Of a stretch of DNA of 64,000 bases, positions 41,572 through 51,024 are shown piece after piece (positions within the stretch are counted from its first letter, which is position 1; each line of letters begins with the position of its first letter). The DNA is from Rhodoferax sp. (GTDB lineage Bacteria; Pseudomonadota; Gammaproteobacteria; Burkholderiales; Burkholderiaceae_C). The notes under the pieces were generated by a model. It ran no database searches, was not told the DNA's origin, and worked only from the letters and a program-made list of their open reading frames with translations. The stretch is from assembly GCF_028689295.1 (NCBI RefSeq), contig NZ_JAQTWL010000006.1:102341-166340 (forward strand), written 5' to 3'. The position numbers were made by a program, and so were the translations under genes.

Positions 41572-43062
41572 TTATTTCATCGAGCCCGCGCCATAGCGCT
41601 CTTCATAGCCCTTGCGCACTTTTTCGATCTGCTCCTTGCCCATGCCGTTGAAGAACCAGTCATGGCCGGCGATCGGCTTGAAGTACTTGTCGAGCATTTC
41701 ATTGGCAAATTTTTCGTTGCCGTCTTTGGCGCGCACGACTTCCTTGAGCTCTGGAATCCACTTGAAGTAGGTATGCTGGCTGACCTCATAGATGCCGTGC
41801 CACCAGGTGTAGTCCGGGCCGTTCATCGAGGCACCGTGACGGGCGCGGCGGCCCTCGTGGTGCCAGATCTCGAACCAGGTCCACTTGATCTTGGCGTCCA
41901 TGGGCTGACTCGTCAGGTAGCCCCTGGTTTCAAGTTCTTTCATGACCGCAGCAATCGGTTTGGCGTATTTGTCGTTATACAGGTCCACCACGTCGTCAAA
42001 CTGCTTGTAGTGGCCGTTCACGGTGTTGCTGGTGTGGCAGGTGGCGCAAACGTTTTTCATCTTGTTGCGGCGTTGTTCCCAGGTCAGCACTTCGGTCACG
42101 GTCGAGCCCTTGACCGCGTCGCCCACCTTGGGCAGCGCTGCGCTGTCGGGCTGGTCGAACTCGTCGCCATTGGCCAGGCGAATCATGTTGAGCTTGGTGG
42201 AAATGGCCGGTCGCAGCGTCCAGGAGATGCGTTCACCCACGTCGTGCGTGCCCTTTTGGTCCTTGGTGGCGCCCATGTGGCAGGTGGCGCAAGTGGGCGC
42301 GGCGGTGTAGTCCACGCCAGCCACCCAGCTTTTGGACTTGAGGTTCATCTTGTCCACGTTGGCGTTGTACAGAATGCCGTGCTTGGACTCGTTATAGACC
42401 TCGATCTGCGGATGGTCCGGTCCCATGTGGCACTTGCCGCAGGTCTCAGGTGTGCGCGCCTGGGCCGATGAGAAGCTGTGGCGTGCGTGGCAGGCCGAGC
42501 ACGAGCCCAGTGAGCCGTCCACATTCTTGCGGCCGATGCCGGTGTTGGGCCAGGTTTGTGGTGTCGGGATGCCCTTGGCGTCAAGCTCGACCGTGCTGCC
42601 GTGGCACTGCTTGCATCCGGCATTCACTGCGGCCGGGCCGCCGATCACCTCGCCCAGCAGGTTGTCCACCGAAGCCAGGATGTTGCCGGCCTTGGCGTGG
42701 TGCGAGCGTTGTTGTTGCGCGACCTCGGTCTGGTGGCAGGTGGCACAGTCTTTGGGCGTGACCACCACGTGGATCAGCGCACCTTTGTGCTCAAAAGCCC
42801 CCTTGTCGCCGGGCTTGGCCTTGTGGCAGTCATAACAATCGACGTTATTGGCCGCGTGCGAGCTGTTTTTCCACTCCGCGTAAATGCCGGGTTGGTCCTC
42901 CGGGCCGTGGCAGGTCAGGCATTTCTTGCCGATGGCCGCATCAGCCGCCGACTTGGTGACGGCGACGGCATCTGCTGCCCATGCCGGGCTGGCCAGCGAC
43001 AGCGTCAGCAGACAGGCCAGGGCCCACACCGCATGCACTGCGCCTCGAACGATCTGCATCAT
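41572..43062 (-). CDS. Octaheme cytochrome c of the hydroxylamine-oxidoreductase-like family
   Basis: A 496-residue periplasmic cytochrome; the ATG at 43062 has AAGGAGA upstream and gives a proper signal peptide (MMQIVRGAVHAVWALACLL). Eight CXXCH sites are present, and near the C-terminus HHEGRRARHGASMNGPDYTW followed by WHG matches the HAO family signature. HAO oxidises hydroxylamine; related proteins lacking the P460 crosslink tyrosine work reductively on nitrite or hydroxylamine. The nap and Crp/Fnr neighbours and the absence of ammonia-oxidation genes favour a reductive role. I could not align the crosslink tyrosine with confidence. Confidence 0.88.
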   Translation of the reverse strand: MMQIVRGAVHAVWALACLLTLSLASPAWAADAVAVTKSAADAAIGKKCLTCHGPEDQPGIYAEWKNSSHAANNVDCYDCHKAKPGDKGAFEHKGALIHVVVTPKDCATCHQTEVAQQQRSHHAKAGNILASVDNLLGEVIGGPAAVNAGCKQCHGSTVELDAKGIPTPQTWPNTGIGRKNVDGSLGSCSACHARHSFSSAQARTPETCGKCHMGPDHPQIEVYNESKHGILYNANVDKMNLKSKSWVAGVDYTAAPTCATCHMGATKDQKGTHDVGERISWTLRPAISTKLNMIRLANGDEFDQPDSAALPKVGDAVKGSTVTEVLTWEQRRNKMKNVCATCHTSNTVNGHYKQFDDVVDLYNDKYAKPIAAVMKELETRGYLTSQPMDAKIKWTWFEIWHHEGRRARHGASMNGPDYTWWHGIYEVSQHTYFKWIPELKEVVRAKDGNEKFANEMLDKYFKPIAGHDWFFNGMGKEQIEKVRKGYEERYGAGSMK

Positions 43063-43118
43063 GACATTCTCCTTGAGTTGATGATGCTTCACTTTAGGCG
43101 CGCCCTGTGATGGGGCCC

Positions 43119-43132
43119 TTGATATGGTTTAA
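43119..43132. promoter_or_regulatory. Weak FNR-like half site upstream of octaheme gene
   Basis: TTGATatggTTTAA has one perfect half and a second half with two mismatches, 57 bp upstream of the octaheme start. It lies in the gap between the octaheme gene and the Crp/Fnr regulator gene on the same strand. Confidence 0.28.
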
Positions 43133-43166
43133 GAACCGTTACAAATAGTGCGTGCCGCACCGGTCA

Positions 43167-43871
43167 CTAGCGCGATCCGAAGCTGGCCAGCCGGGGCACG
43201 TCAAGAATGCGGATTTCGCGCCTGTCGATCTGGATCAGGCTCTGCGCTTCAAGTTCGTGCAGCACCCGTGAAAAGTATTCCGGCGTGAGCGACAGGCGCG
43301 AGGCAATGGTGGCCTTGCTGGCAGGCAGATTGACGATCAGGCTGGTGCGGTGGGTGCCGTCGTTTTGAATGCTTTCAACATCGCGCAGCAGGTAGCCGAT
43401 GAGGCGCTGCATGCCGCTGTGCAGCGCGTAGCCCTCCACGTCCTGAATCAGGCCATGCAATCGGCGCGATATGCCGGCCAGCATGTGCAGTGCAAAGCAT
43501 GGGTCGCGCATCACTTCGTCCAGCACGGCATGTTTGCACACGCACACCAGCAGGGTGTCCGTCAGCGCCTGCGCATTCACCACATGCGGGCTGCCCATAA
43601 ACACCATGGCCTCGGCAAAACTGCGGCTGGGGCCGATCAGTTCGATCACCTTCTCCTGACCGGCGGGCGAGGCCACGTACAGCTTGACCTGTCCCGACAC
43701 CACCACGTAAAACGCCTCACAGGGCTCGCCCGCCCGAAACAACACCTCCGCGCTGGCCAGCCGCTTGAGCTGGCAGCCTTGGGCAACGCGTTCGCGTTCG
43801 GGGATCGACAAGGCGCTGAAAAGCGGCAGTACCGAAAAAAGCCGATGAACGTCGATAGCTGCGCTGTTCAT
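43167..43871 (-). CDS. Crp/Fnr family regulator (Dnr/NnrR-like)
   Basis: A 234-residue regulator; the ATG at 43871 gives the normal family length, while upstream codons read through napB in another frame. The N-terminal sensor domain (about 15-135) and C-terminal helix-turn-helix (LPASKATIASRLSLTPEYFSRVLHELE) are complete. There is no N-terminal FNR cysteine cluster, so oxygen sensing by Fe-S is unlikely; heme- or NO-sensing Dnr/NnrR-like behaviour is plausible. It lies between napB (11-bp gap) and the octaheme gene. It may control both through the TTGAT-type sites seen here. Confidence 0.88.
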   Translation of the reverse strand: MNSAAIDVHRLFSVLPLFSALSIPERERVAQGCQLKRLASAEVLFRAGEPCEAFYVVVSGQVKLYVASPAGQEKVIELIGPSRSFAEAMVFMGSPHVVNAQALTDTLLVCVCKHAVLDEVMRDPCFALHMLAGISRRLHGLIQDVEGYALHSGMQRLIGYLLRDVESIQNDGTHRTSLIVNLPASKATIASRLSLTPEYFSRVLHELEAQSLIQIDRREIRILDVPRLASFGSR

Positions 43872-43882
43872 GCGCCGGTCAG

Positions 43883-44326
43883 TCAGTTGGTCTTGAAGTC
43901 GTTGCCCACCAGTGGTTTGGCATCCACCTGTGGCACATGGCAACTGTCGCATTGCCAGTGCTGCATGTCGAGCTTGGGCTCGGCCTTGGCATCCGTGCCT
44001 GGAACCAGATGGGCTTTTGACACCATTGGCATTTTCTTGCCCTTGAAGTCGTCGCTGTTGTGGCAATCCCAACAGGCGTTTTCAGTCTGGCTGATGTTGT
44101 AGCCATCGACGCTGTGCGGTACCAGCGGCGGCTGGCCGGCAAAGCTGCGCTCGATCAACGCGAACTGTCCGGGGCGCTTGCCGGCGTAGGCTTTGACGTC
44201 GGGCGCGCTGTCGGCGCTGCTCACGCTGGTGTCGCGCAGCGTGCTGACCTGCACCGCGCTGCTGGCGCAGGCCACCACCGTCACGGCCAGCATGGCCAGC
44301 AGGGAAACTTTGAGGGTCTTCTTCAT
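43883..44326 (-). CDS. napB: Periplasmic nitrate reductase small subunit NapB
   Basis: A 147-residue diheme cytochrome with signal peptide and heme sites CWDCH and CDSCH. The NapB pattern PPLVPHSVDGYNIS...NACWDCH and the late MPMVSKAH are present. It passes electrons to NapA in the periplasm. The start of the signal (VVACASS) also resembles a lipobox, which would be unusual for NapB. It is last of the nap genes, 35 bp after napH. Confidence 0.92.
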   Translation of the reverse strand: MKKTLKVSLLAMLAVTVVACASSAVQVSTLRDTSVSSADSAPDVKAYAGKRPGQFALIERSFAGQPPLVPHSVDGYNISQTENACWDCHNSDDFKGKKMPMVSKAHLVPGTDAKAEPKLDMQHWQCDSCHVPQVDAKPLVGNDFKTN

Positions 44327-44361
44327 GATGGGGTCTCCACGGGTGAAATGATCGAATGAAA

Positions 44362-45255
44362 TCAGGGGTTTGACAGCACCTGGAGGCCGTTGTCAAGCTT
44401 GGGCTTGAACCGGGAGGTCCAGGTGAAAACATCTTTGGAGCACACGTCGATGCAGCGTCCGCAGTTGGTGCAATTGCCCGACAAAATGATCGGACTGGCC
44501 CCTTTTTTGGCGCCCTTCAGCGGCAGCCTGATGACCTGCTGCTCGGGGCACACGGTAAAGCAGTCCAGGCAGTCGTTGCAGACGGCGCGCTGGTTGGCCG
44601 TGACGCGCACAACACTGAATCGCCCCAACAAGCTGTAAAACGCGCCGACCGGGCACAGGTGGCCGCACCAGCCGTTTTTCATGACAAACAGGTCGAACAA
44701 AAAGATGCCGCCAATCATCAGCCAGCCCGCGCCCATGCCGAACATCAGTCCGCGCGGCAACATCGACACCGGGTTCACCAGTTCCCAGACGATGCCCCCG
44801 GTGCTGGCAGCCAGCAGCAGGATCAGCGCCAGAATCCAGTAGCGCGTGGCACGCGGCAGGTCGCCGCCACCGCGAATGTCCAGTTTGCGCCGCAACGCAC
44901 TGGCAGCATCGGTAACGAGGTTGACCGGGCAAACCCAGGCGCAATAGGCGCGCCCGCCCACCAGCAGGTAAAACACGGTGATGATCAGCGCACCCAGGAG
45001 CGCGTTGCGCTCGGGCACATGGCGCGCCAGCAGCGACTGCAGCAGCACCAGCGGGTCGGCCAGCGGCAATATGCCCAATGTCAGGCTGTAATTCAGGTTG
45101 CCCTTGACCAGCCACCAGCCCAGCCACGGCCCCATCAAGAACAAAAACAATATGCTCAACTGCGACACGCGCCGCAAGATCAAAAAGCGGTGCGCGCCCC
45201 ACCAGCCCTTGGCCTCGATGGCTTCCTGCGCCAGTTTTAATTGCGCGTGGCTCAT
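44362..45255 (-). CDS. napH: Ferredoxin-type quinol dehydrogenase subunit NapH
   Basis: A 297-residue membrane protein with four helices and two cytoplasm-facing CXXXCP motifs (CAWVCPVN and CGHLCPVG). Two C-terminal [4Fe-4S] clusters ([13 protein letters not shown] and [14 protein letters not shown]) are present. With NapG it oxidises quinol and feeds nitrate reductase. It overlaps napG by four bases. Its presence without napC here resembles NapC-independent systems such as those of Epsilonproteobacteria. Confidence 0.94.
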   Translation of the reverse strand: MSHAQLKLAQEAIEAKGWWGAHRFLILRRVSQLSILFLFLMGPWLGWWLVKGNLNYSLTLGILPLADPLVLLQSLLARHVPERNALLGALIITVFYLLVGGRAYCAWVCPVNLVTDAASALRRKLDIRGGGDLPRATRYWILALILLLAASTGGIVWELVNPVSMLPRGLMFGMGAGWLMIGGIFLFDLFVMKNGWCGHLCPVGAFYSLLGRFSVVRVTANQRAVCNDCLDCFTVCPEQQVIRLPLKGAKKGASPIILSGNCTNCGRCIDVCSKDVFTWTSRFKPKLDNGLQVLSNP

Positions 45256-46073
45256 CGCGGCGCCTCATCCTGCAAGGGCGCAGGCGTGGCCGGTGCGGCG
45301 CTGCCCGGATCCCAGTGGCCGGGCAATTGCACGCCCTCGGGCAGGCGATCGGGCAGATCCACCAAATTGCGGTTTTCCACCAGCGACTTGCCGCCGGCCT
45401 TGCGCTTTTCTTCCCAGCCCAATTGGTAATGCGCGCCCAGTTCGCCCTTGGCCAGCTTGACCGGGTACACCTTGATGGCGGCCACTTCGAGCACGCACGA
45501 GGCCTCGCACTTGCCGCAGCCGGTGCAGGCCTCGGAATGCACGGTGGGCAAAAAGCGTGCGTGCTTGTCGGTGCGCGTGTTGTGCTGCAGTTCCAGCGTG
45601 ATGGCTTTGTCAATAGCCGGACAGACGCGGTAACACACGTCGCAGCGCAGGCCCAGAAAGTTCAGGCAGGTTTCATGGTCCACCAGCACCGCCAGGCCCA
45701 TCTTGGCTTTTTTGATGTCGGTCAGACTGTGGTCCAGCGCCCCGGTGGGGCAGGCCTTGACGCAGGGGATGTCTTCGCACATCTCGCAGGGTTTGGCGCG
45801 CGCCACAAAAAACGGCGTGCCGGTCGCCACCGGCATGTTCGGCGTTGCCAGTTTGAGGATGTCATACGGGCAGTCGCGCACGCACAGGCCGCAGCGGATG
45901 CAGGCGCCCTGAAAGTCGTCCTCCAGCCCGGCGCCCGGCGGCCTGATGGCGCCCGCTGGCAGAGCTTTGGCCTGTTTGCTCACCAGCCCCAAACCGAGGC
46001 CGATCGCGCCCACGCCACAGGCCATCTTGGCCGTGTCGAGCAGAAACTGGCGGCGTTCGGCAGAGAGAGCCAT
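45252..46073 (-). CDS. napG: Ferredoxin-type protein NapG
   Basis: A 273-residue iron-sulfur protein with a twin-arginine-type signal ([20 protein letters not shown]). It carries four [4Fe-4S] motifs: [26 protein letters not shown], the CDVCYRVCP set and [11 protein letters not shown]. It is periplasmic and works with NapH in quinol oxidation. It begins nine bases after napA and overlaps napH by four bases. Confidence 0.94.
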   Translation of the reverse strand: MALSAERRQFLLDTAKMACGVGAIGLGLGLVSKQAKALPAGAIRPPGAGLEDDFQGACIRCGLCVRDCPYDILKLATPNMPVATGTPFFVARAKPCEMCEDIPCVKACPTGALDHSLTDIKKAKMGLAVLVDHETCLNFLGLRCDVCYRVCPAIDKAITLELQHNTRTDKHARFLPTVHSEACTGCGKCEASCVLEVAAIKVYPVKLAKGELGAHYQLGWEEKRKAGGKSLVENRNLVDLPDRLPEGVQLPGHWDPGSAAPATPAPLQDEAPR

Positions 46074-46082
46074 GGTGCAGCT

Positions 46083-48611
46083 TTAAGCCTTCACCACCTT
46101 GCAGGCGCACTTCTTGAAATCGGTCTCTTTCGAGATCGGGCAGGTGGCGTCGAGCGTGAGCTTGTTGACCAGGCGGTGCTCGTCGAAGAACGGCATGAAC
46201 ACCATGCCGGGCGGCATTTTGTTGCGACCACGGGTTTCCACCTTGGTCGTGAGCTCGCCGCGGCGGGTGCTCACCTTGATGTTGTCGCCGCGCTGCAGAC
46301 CGCGCTTTTTGGCATCGTCCGCATTCATGTACAACCAGGCATCGGGCATGGCGCGGTACAGCTCGGGCACGCGCCGGGTCATGCTGCCGGTGTGCCAGTG
46401 CTCCAGCACGCGGCCGGTGGAAAACCACAGGTCGAACTCGGCGTCGGGCGCTTCGGCAGCCGGTTGCCAGGGCAGGGCAAAAATCCAGGCCTTGCCGTCG
46501 GGCTTGCCGTAAAAGCGAATGCCTTCGCCTTTTTTCACATAGGGGTCATAACCCTCGCGGAAGCGCCACAGGGTTTCCTTCCGGTCCACCACCGGCCAGC
46601 GCAGGCCGCGCGCGTGGTGGTAACTCTCGAAGGGTGCCAGGTCATGCGCATGACCGCGGCCAAAGGCGGCGTACTCCTCGAACAGGCCCTTTTGCAGGTA
46701 GTAGCCCAGTTCCTTCGACTCGTCGTTGTCGAAGCCTTTCTGAATCTCTGCCAGCGGGAACTTGTTGACCTGGCCGTTGGCGTAGAGCACGTCGTACAGC
46801 GTCTTGCCCTTGAGCTCGGGCGCCTTCGCGATCAGGTCGGCGGGCCAGACCTCTTCGACCTTGAAGCGTTTGGAAAACTCCACGTATTGCCACAGGTCCG
46901 ACTTGGCCTGGCCCGGCGCGCGCACCTGCTGGCGCCAGAACTGGGTGCGGCGCTCGGCGTTGCCAAAGGCGCCTTCTTTCTCGCTCCACATGGCCGAGGG
47001 CAAAATCAGATCGGCCGCCATGGCCGACACCGTGGGATAGGCGTCAGACACCACGATGAAGTTGGCCGGGTTGCGAAAGCCGGGCCAGATTTCTTCATTG
47101 ATGTTCGGGCCCGCCTGCATGTTGTTGGTGGTGGTGGTCCAGTAGAAGTTGAGCTTGCCGTCCTTGAGCGCGCGGCTTTGCGCCACGGCGTGCAGGCCGA
47201 CCCAGTCGGGCACCGTGCCGGCGGGCAGCTTCCAGAGCTTTTCGGCAATCTCACGGTGTATGGGGTTGGTCACCTCCATGTCGGCGGGCAGGCGATGGGC
47301 AAAGGTGCCCACTTCGCGCGCCGTGCCGCAGGCCGAGGGCTGGCCGGTGAGCGAGAACGGGCCATTGCCGGGCTCCGATATTTTGCCCACCAGCAAATGC
47401 ACGTTGTAGATCATGTTGTTGACCCAGGTGCCGCGCGTGTGCTGGTTAAAGCCCATGGTCCAGGTCGATACCACCTTGATTTTCGGGTCGGCATAGGTCT
47501 TGGCCAGGGCTTCGAGCTTGTCCTTGGGCACGCCGGAAATCTGGTGCGCCTTGTCCAGCGTGTAGTCGCTCACAAACGCCTTGAACTCGTCAAACGTCAT
47601 CGGCGCGGAGGCGCCCGGGTTGCCCTTGGGTTTGCCGTCGGCACCGGGGTAACCGTTTTGCGTGGCTTTTTGTTCCAGCGGGTGGTTGGGGCGCAGGCCA
47701 TAACCGATGTCGGTCACGCCCTTGCGGAAGCTCACATTGGCTTTCACAAAGGCCTCGTTCACCGCGCCGTTCTGGATGATGTAGTTGCAGAGGTAATTCA
47801 AAATCGCCAGGTCGCTTTGCGGCTTGAAGATCAGCTCACTGTCGGCCAGCTCGCAGGAACGGTGGCTAAACGTGGACAGCACATTGAGCTTGACGTGCTT
47901 GGCCGTCAGGCGCCGGTCGGTGATGCGGCTCCACAAAATCGGGTGCATCTCGGCCATGTTGCTGCCCCACAGCACAAAGGCGTCGGCGTGCTCGAAGTCG
48001 TCGTAGCAGCCCATCGGCTCATCGATGCCGAAGGTGCGCATGAAGCCGGCCACCGCCGAGGCCATGCAGTGGCGCGCGTTGGGGTCGATGTTGTTGGAGC
48101 GAAAACCCGCCTTGAACAGCTTGGCTGCGGCATAGCCTTCCCAAATGGTCCACTGGCCCGAGCCGAACATGCCCACCGACCTGGGACCGCTGGCTTTGAG
48201 CGCACCCTTGCACTTTTCTTCCATGATGTCGAATGCCTGCTTCCAGCTGATGTGGGCAAACTCGCCGTTCTTGTCGAACTTGCCGTCTTTCATGCGCAAC
48301 AGCGGCTGCGTCAGGCGGTCCTTGCCGTACATGATCTTGCTCAGGAAGTAACCCTTGATGCAGTTGAGCCCCTTGTTGACCGGCGCATCCGGGTCGCCCT
48401 GGGTGGCCACGATGCGGTTGTCCTTGGTGCCTATCAGCACGCCGCAACCGGTGCCACAAAAACGGCAGACGCCCTTGTCCCAGCGCACGCCGTCCATGCT
48501 GGCCGGCGCAGCCTGCGCCAGCGCCTGCGCGCCGGGCACGCTGATGCCGATCACGGTGGCGGCCGCGGTGACGGCGTTGGCTTTGATCAATTCACGACGG
48601 GTTACTTGCAT
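46083..48611 (-). CDS. napA: Periplasmic nitrate reductase catalytic subunit NapA
   Basis: An 842-residue molybdopterin oxidoreductase. The twin-arginine signal is at R5-R6 ([14 protein letters not shown]). The [4Fe-4S] cluster cysteines are C49, C52, C56 and C84, and the molybdenum-coordinating cysteine is C182 in [11 protein letters not shown]-terminal bis-MGD binding regions are complete. It reduces nitrate to nitrite in the periplasm. Its start overlaps the napD stop by about ten bases. Confidence 0.96.
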   Translation of the reverse strand: MQVTRRELIKANAVTAAATVIGISVPGAQALAQAAPASMDGVRWDKGVCRFCGTGCGVLIGTKDNRIVATQGDPDAPVNKGLNCIKGYFLSKIMYGKDRLTQPLLRMKDGKFDKNGEFAHISWKQAFDIMEEKCKGALKASGPRSVGMFGSGQWTIWEGYAAAKLFKAGFRSNNIDPNARHCMASAVAGFMRTFGIDEPMGCYDDFEHADAFVLWGSNMAEMHPILWSRITDRRLTAKHVKLNVLSTFSHRSCELADSELIFKPQSDLAILNYLCNYIIQNGAVNEAFVKANVSFRKGVTDIGYGLRPNHPLEQKATQNGYPGADGKPKGNPGASAPMTFDEFKAFVSDYTLDKAHQISGVPKDKLEALAKTYADPKIKVVSTWTMGFNQHTRGTWVNNMIYNVHLLVGKISEPGNGPFSLTGQPSACGTAREVGTFAHRLPADMEVTNPIHREIAEKLWKLPAGTVPDWVGLHAVAQSRALKDGKLNFYWTTTTNNMQAGPNINEEIWPGFRNPANFIVVSDAYPTVSAMAADLILPSAMWSEKEGAFGNAERRTQFWRQQVRAPGQAKSDLWQYVEFSKRFKVEEVWPADLIAKAPELKGKTLYDVLYANGQVNKFPLAEIQKGFDNDESKELGYYLQKGLFEEYAAFGRGHAHDLAPFESYHHARGLRWPVVDRKETLWRFREGYDPYVKKGEGIRFYGKPDGKAWIFALPWQPAAEAPDAEFDLWFSTGRVLEHWHTGSMTRRVPELYRAMPDAWLYMNADDAKKRGLQRGDNIKVSTRRGELTTKVETRGRNKMPPGMVFMPFFDEHRLVNKLTLDATCPISKETDFKKCACKVVKA

Positions 48612-48862
48612 GGCGATAACTCCTGCTCTGGGTTGGATTCGGTTTGTTGATAGACAAGCGCCATCGACAGCACGCCTTCGGCTCGCTCGATGGCTTCATA
48701 GGTTGCGGCGGCATTACGGTCGTCATCGGCCTCGATGCTGATGACCAGCTTGCCGTCTTCGGTGGCGGCATGCACCTCAACGCCGGCTTGTCTGGCCAGC
48801 CAGGCGCGCAACTCAGCCGCCTGCTCGGGGCGGCTATAGACGATGGCGCTGGAAATGTTCAT
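48602..48862 (-). CDS. napD: NapA signal-binding chaperone NapD
   Basis: An 86-residue protein using the ATG at 48862 ([19 protein letters not shown]), which has AAGGAC upstream. The longer form adds 16 residues not typical of the family. NapD has a ferredoxin-like fold and binds the NapA Tat signal peptide to time its export. The family segment [18 protein letters not shown] is clear. It heads the nap operon and is preceded by a TTGAT-type site. Confidence 0.9.
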   Translation of the reverse strand: MNISSAIVYSRPEQAAELRAWLARQAGVEVHAATEDGKLVISIEADDDRNAAATYEAIERAEGVLSMALVYQQTESNPEQELSPCK

Positions 48863-48987
48863 GGAGTCCTTGCGATTCAATGCCAAGGGTTTTCCCTTGT
48901 TTGTGCGCAAGTCTAGGCTTTTCGGGCGGGCAGTAAATTGAACCAGTTCAAGATCTGAGGGCCTGATCAGCCAAATCCGGAGCTTGC

Positions 48988-49001
48988 TTGATTTTTGTCA
49001 A
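48988..49001. promoter_or_regulatory. FNR/Dnr-type site upstream of the nap operon
   Basis: TTGATttttGTCAA fits the TTGAT-N4-GTCAA form recognised by Dnr/FixK-like members of the family. It lies 126 bp upstream of napD within a 337-bp gene-free stretch (48863-49199) that otherwise holds a REP-like repeat. Control by the Crp/Fnr regulator encoded after napB is plausible. Confidence 0.6.
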
Positions 49002-49014
49002 TCAACGTGGTCGT

Positions 49015-49109
49015 TGTCATTGCGAACGCATCCCCGTCATTGCGAACGAAGTGAAGCAATCCACGACTTCCGGGCTACATGGACTGCCGCGCTGCGCTCG
49101 CAGTGACAG
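49015..49109. repeat. REP-like palindromic repeat, copy at 49.0 kb
   Basis: The unit reads CATTGCGAACGAAGTGAAGC in its left part and GCCGCGCTGCGCTCGCAGTG in the right part, with an extra half unit in front. It is the same family as at 41.4 and 61-62 kb and lies in the divergent gap between napD and the glutaredoxin-like gene. Confidence 0.85.
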
Positions 49110-49199
49110 GGTCAGGTTCAATGCCCATGTGTGGGTATCTGGCCTGATTCCGGGGTCTCTCCAAGACAGACGGCGGCAATGCCTGAGACAATGCCACCC

Positions 49200-49592
49200 A
49201 TGAAAACCATCATCCGAACCTTCTTCCGAACCCTGCGTATCGTGCTCGGCCCCTTCATGCAGCTGTGGGAATTTGTGACCCGTCCCAAAGGTGTGGTGCG
49301 CCCACCAGCGGTGCAGCAAGCCGTCAACCAGCAGTGCCAAAGCATGGTGCTGTACCAGTTCACCACCTGCCCGTTTTGCATCAAGGTGCGCCAGGAAATG
49401 CGGCGCCTCTCCTTGCCCATCGAGCGCCGCGATGCGCAACATCACCCGCAAAACCGGGACGATCTGCTCAAAGGCAGCGGAGAGGTCAAGGTGCCCTGCC
49501 TCAAGATCACCGACGCCAACGGTCAGAGCCAGTGGCTGTTCGAGTCGGGCGCCATCATCAGTTATCTCAACGGGCGCTTTGCTGCGGCTTGA
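49200..49592 (+). CDS. Glutaredoxin-like protein with N-terminal hydrophobic segment
   Basis: A 130-residue protein using the ATG at 49200 (MKTIIRTFFRTLRIVLGPFM). An amphipathic or membrane-associated N-terminus precedes a glutaredoxin/GST-N domain. That domain has the redox motif YQFTTCPFCIKV, the cis-proline KVPCLKI and the SGAIISYL segment. It probably acts in glutathione-dependent thiol redox. Similar proteins are common in Burkholderiales and Pseudomonas. Earlier in-frame ATGs exist at 49131, 49179 and 49191. It is convergent with the hexaheme gene, two bases apart. Confidence 0.82.
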   Translation: MKTIIRTFFRTLRIVLGPFMQLWEFVTRPKGVVRPPAVQQAVNQQCQSMVLYQFTTCPFCIKVRQEMRRLSLPIERRDAQHHPQNRDDLLKGSGEVKVPCLKITDANGQSQWLFESGAIISYLNGRFAAA

Positions 49593-49594
49593 GA

Positions 49595-50374
49595 TTAATT
49601 TGTCATCGCCGGGTGGCACCTTTTGCAGTCGGCCATGGGAAAGGCGACCGTGGTGTGGCACACGCCGCAAAACTCGCCCTGCAAATTGGCCGTCATGGAA
49701 AAGTGCTGGGTGGTCTTTTTCTTGATGTTGAAAATGTCGGGGTGGCAATTGCTGCAGTCCAGCAGCCAGGTATGCGGCCGGTGTGGGAAAACTGCGGGCG
49801 GCGTGCCGGTCCACTCCGACTCCAGCACCAGGATGTCTTTGAAAGCCATCTCGTTCACCGGTTTGATGGTCAGGTGCCGGGCCGGCACCGACAGACCCTT
49901 GTTCAGCGCCTTGCCCCAGTCGATCCTGTTGCCAAAACCAGCGGTAGGCAGTTTGGCCAGTTCGGCAAAACGCTCCTTGCCGGCCGACAAATTGCCGTTA
50001 TGGCATTTTTCGCAGGTGTCGATCTTGTGGCCAAACGCTGCCTTGCCGTCATGGCAACCGCTGGAGCCGCAAAACTGGCCGCTCTGGTTCGCCGCTTCGG
50101 TGATTTCGGTGGTGTTGACCTTCATGCCGAACTCCAGCTCGGAGTGGCAAATCCGGCAGGAGAACTTGCGCCGGTGAATCCAGTGTGAAAAAACCGCCGG
50201 CTTCACCGCGCTTTTGCCGGAGGTGCGATTGATCAGCAGGTTGCCGAACTCGTCGGGCGGTGGTGGTTTTGGCAGCTCCCAGAACTCGGCCGCCAGCAGG
50301 GGCAGCGAGACACACACCAACACGACCAGCAACAGCCTCTTGCCGTGCTGCAAAAACATTTGCCAAAACATCAC
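49595..50374 (-). CDS. Secreted multiheme cytochrome c (five CXXCH plus one CX4CH), c7-related
   Basis: A 259-residue secreted cytochrome with five canonical heme sites (CRICH, CEKCH, CSNCH, CGVCH, CKRCH) and one CGSSGCH (CX4CH) in place of the second site. It resembles two fused c7-type triheme units, with the pattern VFSHWIHRRKFSCRICHSEL...FGMKV at the front and FPHRPHTWLLDCSNCH at the back. It is paralogous to the gene at 51324-52145, where the second site is an ordinary CGTCH. It lies downstream of that paralog on the same strand, separated by a toxin-antitoxin pair and 245 bp (50375-50619) in which I see no gene. Likely a periplasmic or outer-surface electron carrier. Confidence 0.86.
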   Translation of the reverse strand: MMFWQMFLQHGKRLLLVVLVCVSLPLLAAEFWELPKPPPPDEFGNLLINRTSGKSAVKPAVFSHWIHRRKFSCRICHSELEFGMKVNTTEITEAANQSGQFCGSSGCHDGKAAFGHKIDTCEKCHNGNLSAGKERFAELAKLPTAGFGNRIDWGKALNKGLSVPARHLTIKPVNEMAFKDILVLESEWTGTPPAVFPHRPHTWLLDCSNCHPDIFNIKKKTTQHFSMTANLQGEFCGVCHTTVAFPMADCKRCHPAMTN

Positions 50375-50619
50375 AAGGCTCCATTCAGAGAAGTTTCCCT
50401 TATATCCTACCGCGTCAAACTTAACTGAATTTTGACGGCATGTTCCAGAGCTTTGGGATCAGGCCGCCTTTGATTTCAATGGCACTGCAAGGCAACGCGG
50501 ACATCCGTCATGATGGTCCATGGCGCTGATCGGTACATTTGGAGTTCTTCGCCTGAGCTCGCGCTTACAAACACATGATTTAAAAACGGATTTGTAACGA
50601 TTAAAGGGAAGCGCCCCCT

Positions 50620-51024
50620 TCAAGCTGCTTCCCAGTCCTCCAACTTCAATCCATCAATGCGACTGAATTCACGCGTGTTATGCGTCACGACCGTCAGCCG
50701 GTGGGTAAGCCCGATGGCTGCGATCAACATATCGTTGGCACCAATAGCAGCCCCCTTCGCGGCAAGCACCGCCCGCAACTGTCCATAAGCGTGCATACAG
50801 GCATCGTCAAACGGCAAACTGCGCAACGGCGCAAAAAATATCTCCAGCCGTTGAAGGTTAGCCGCAACACGTGCGCTACGGTAAGCACCATAGATCAACT
50901 CTGCCTTGACAACGCTGCACAGGGCCAAATCAGACGGAAGATGCTTGAAGAATTGCCGCCGAACACCGGCATGACTGTCATTGAGAAACTGAATGCAAGT
51001 ATTGCTGTCAAGCAGGTACTTCAT
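50620..51024 (-). CDS. vapC: VapC-type PIN-domain toxin
   Basis: A 134-residue PIN-domain ribonuclease. Acidic residues expected for the metal site are D6 (YLLDSNTCI), E42 (VKAELIYG) and D98 (GANDMLIAA), and the tail reads TVVTHNTREFSRI. VapC toxins cleave tRNA or rRNA when free of antitoxin. It overlaps its antitoxin gene by four bases. The pair sits as an insertion between two paralogous cytochrome genes of the same strand. Confidence 0.9.
   Translation of the reverse strand: MKYLLDSNTCIQFLNDSHAGVRRQFFKHLPSDLALCSVVKAELIYGAYRSARVAANLQRLEIFFAPLRSLPFDDACMHAYGQLRAVLAAKGAAIGANDMLIAAIGLTHRLTVVTHNTREFSRIDGLKLEDWEAA

Noticed and set aside
45315..48650. A 1111-codon open frame on the plus strand, opposite napG and napA
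   Set aside because: It is a codon-bias shadow of two clear genes on the other strand. Its product has no recognisable domain and it crosses the napG/napA boundary.
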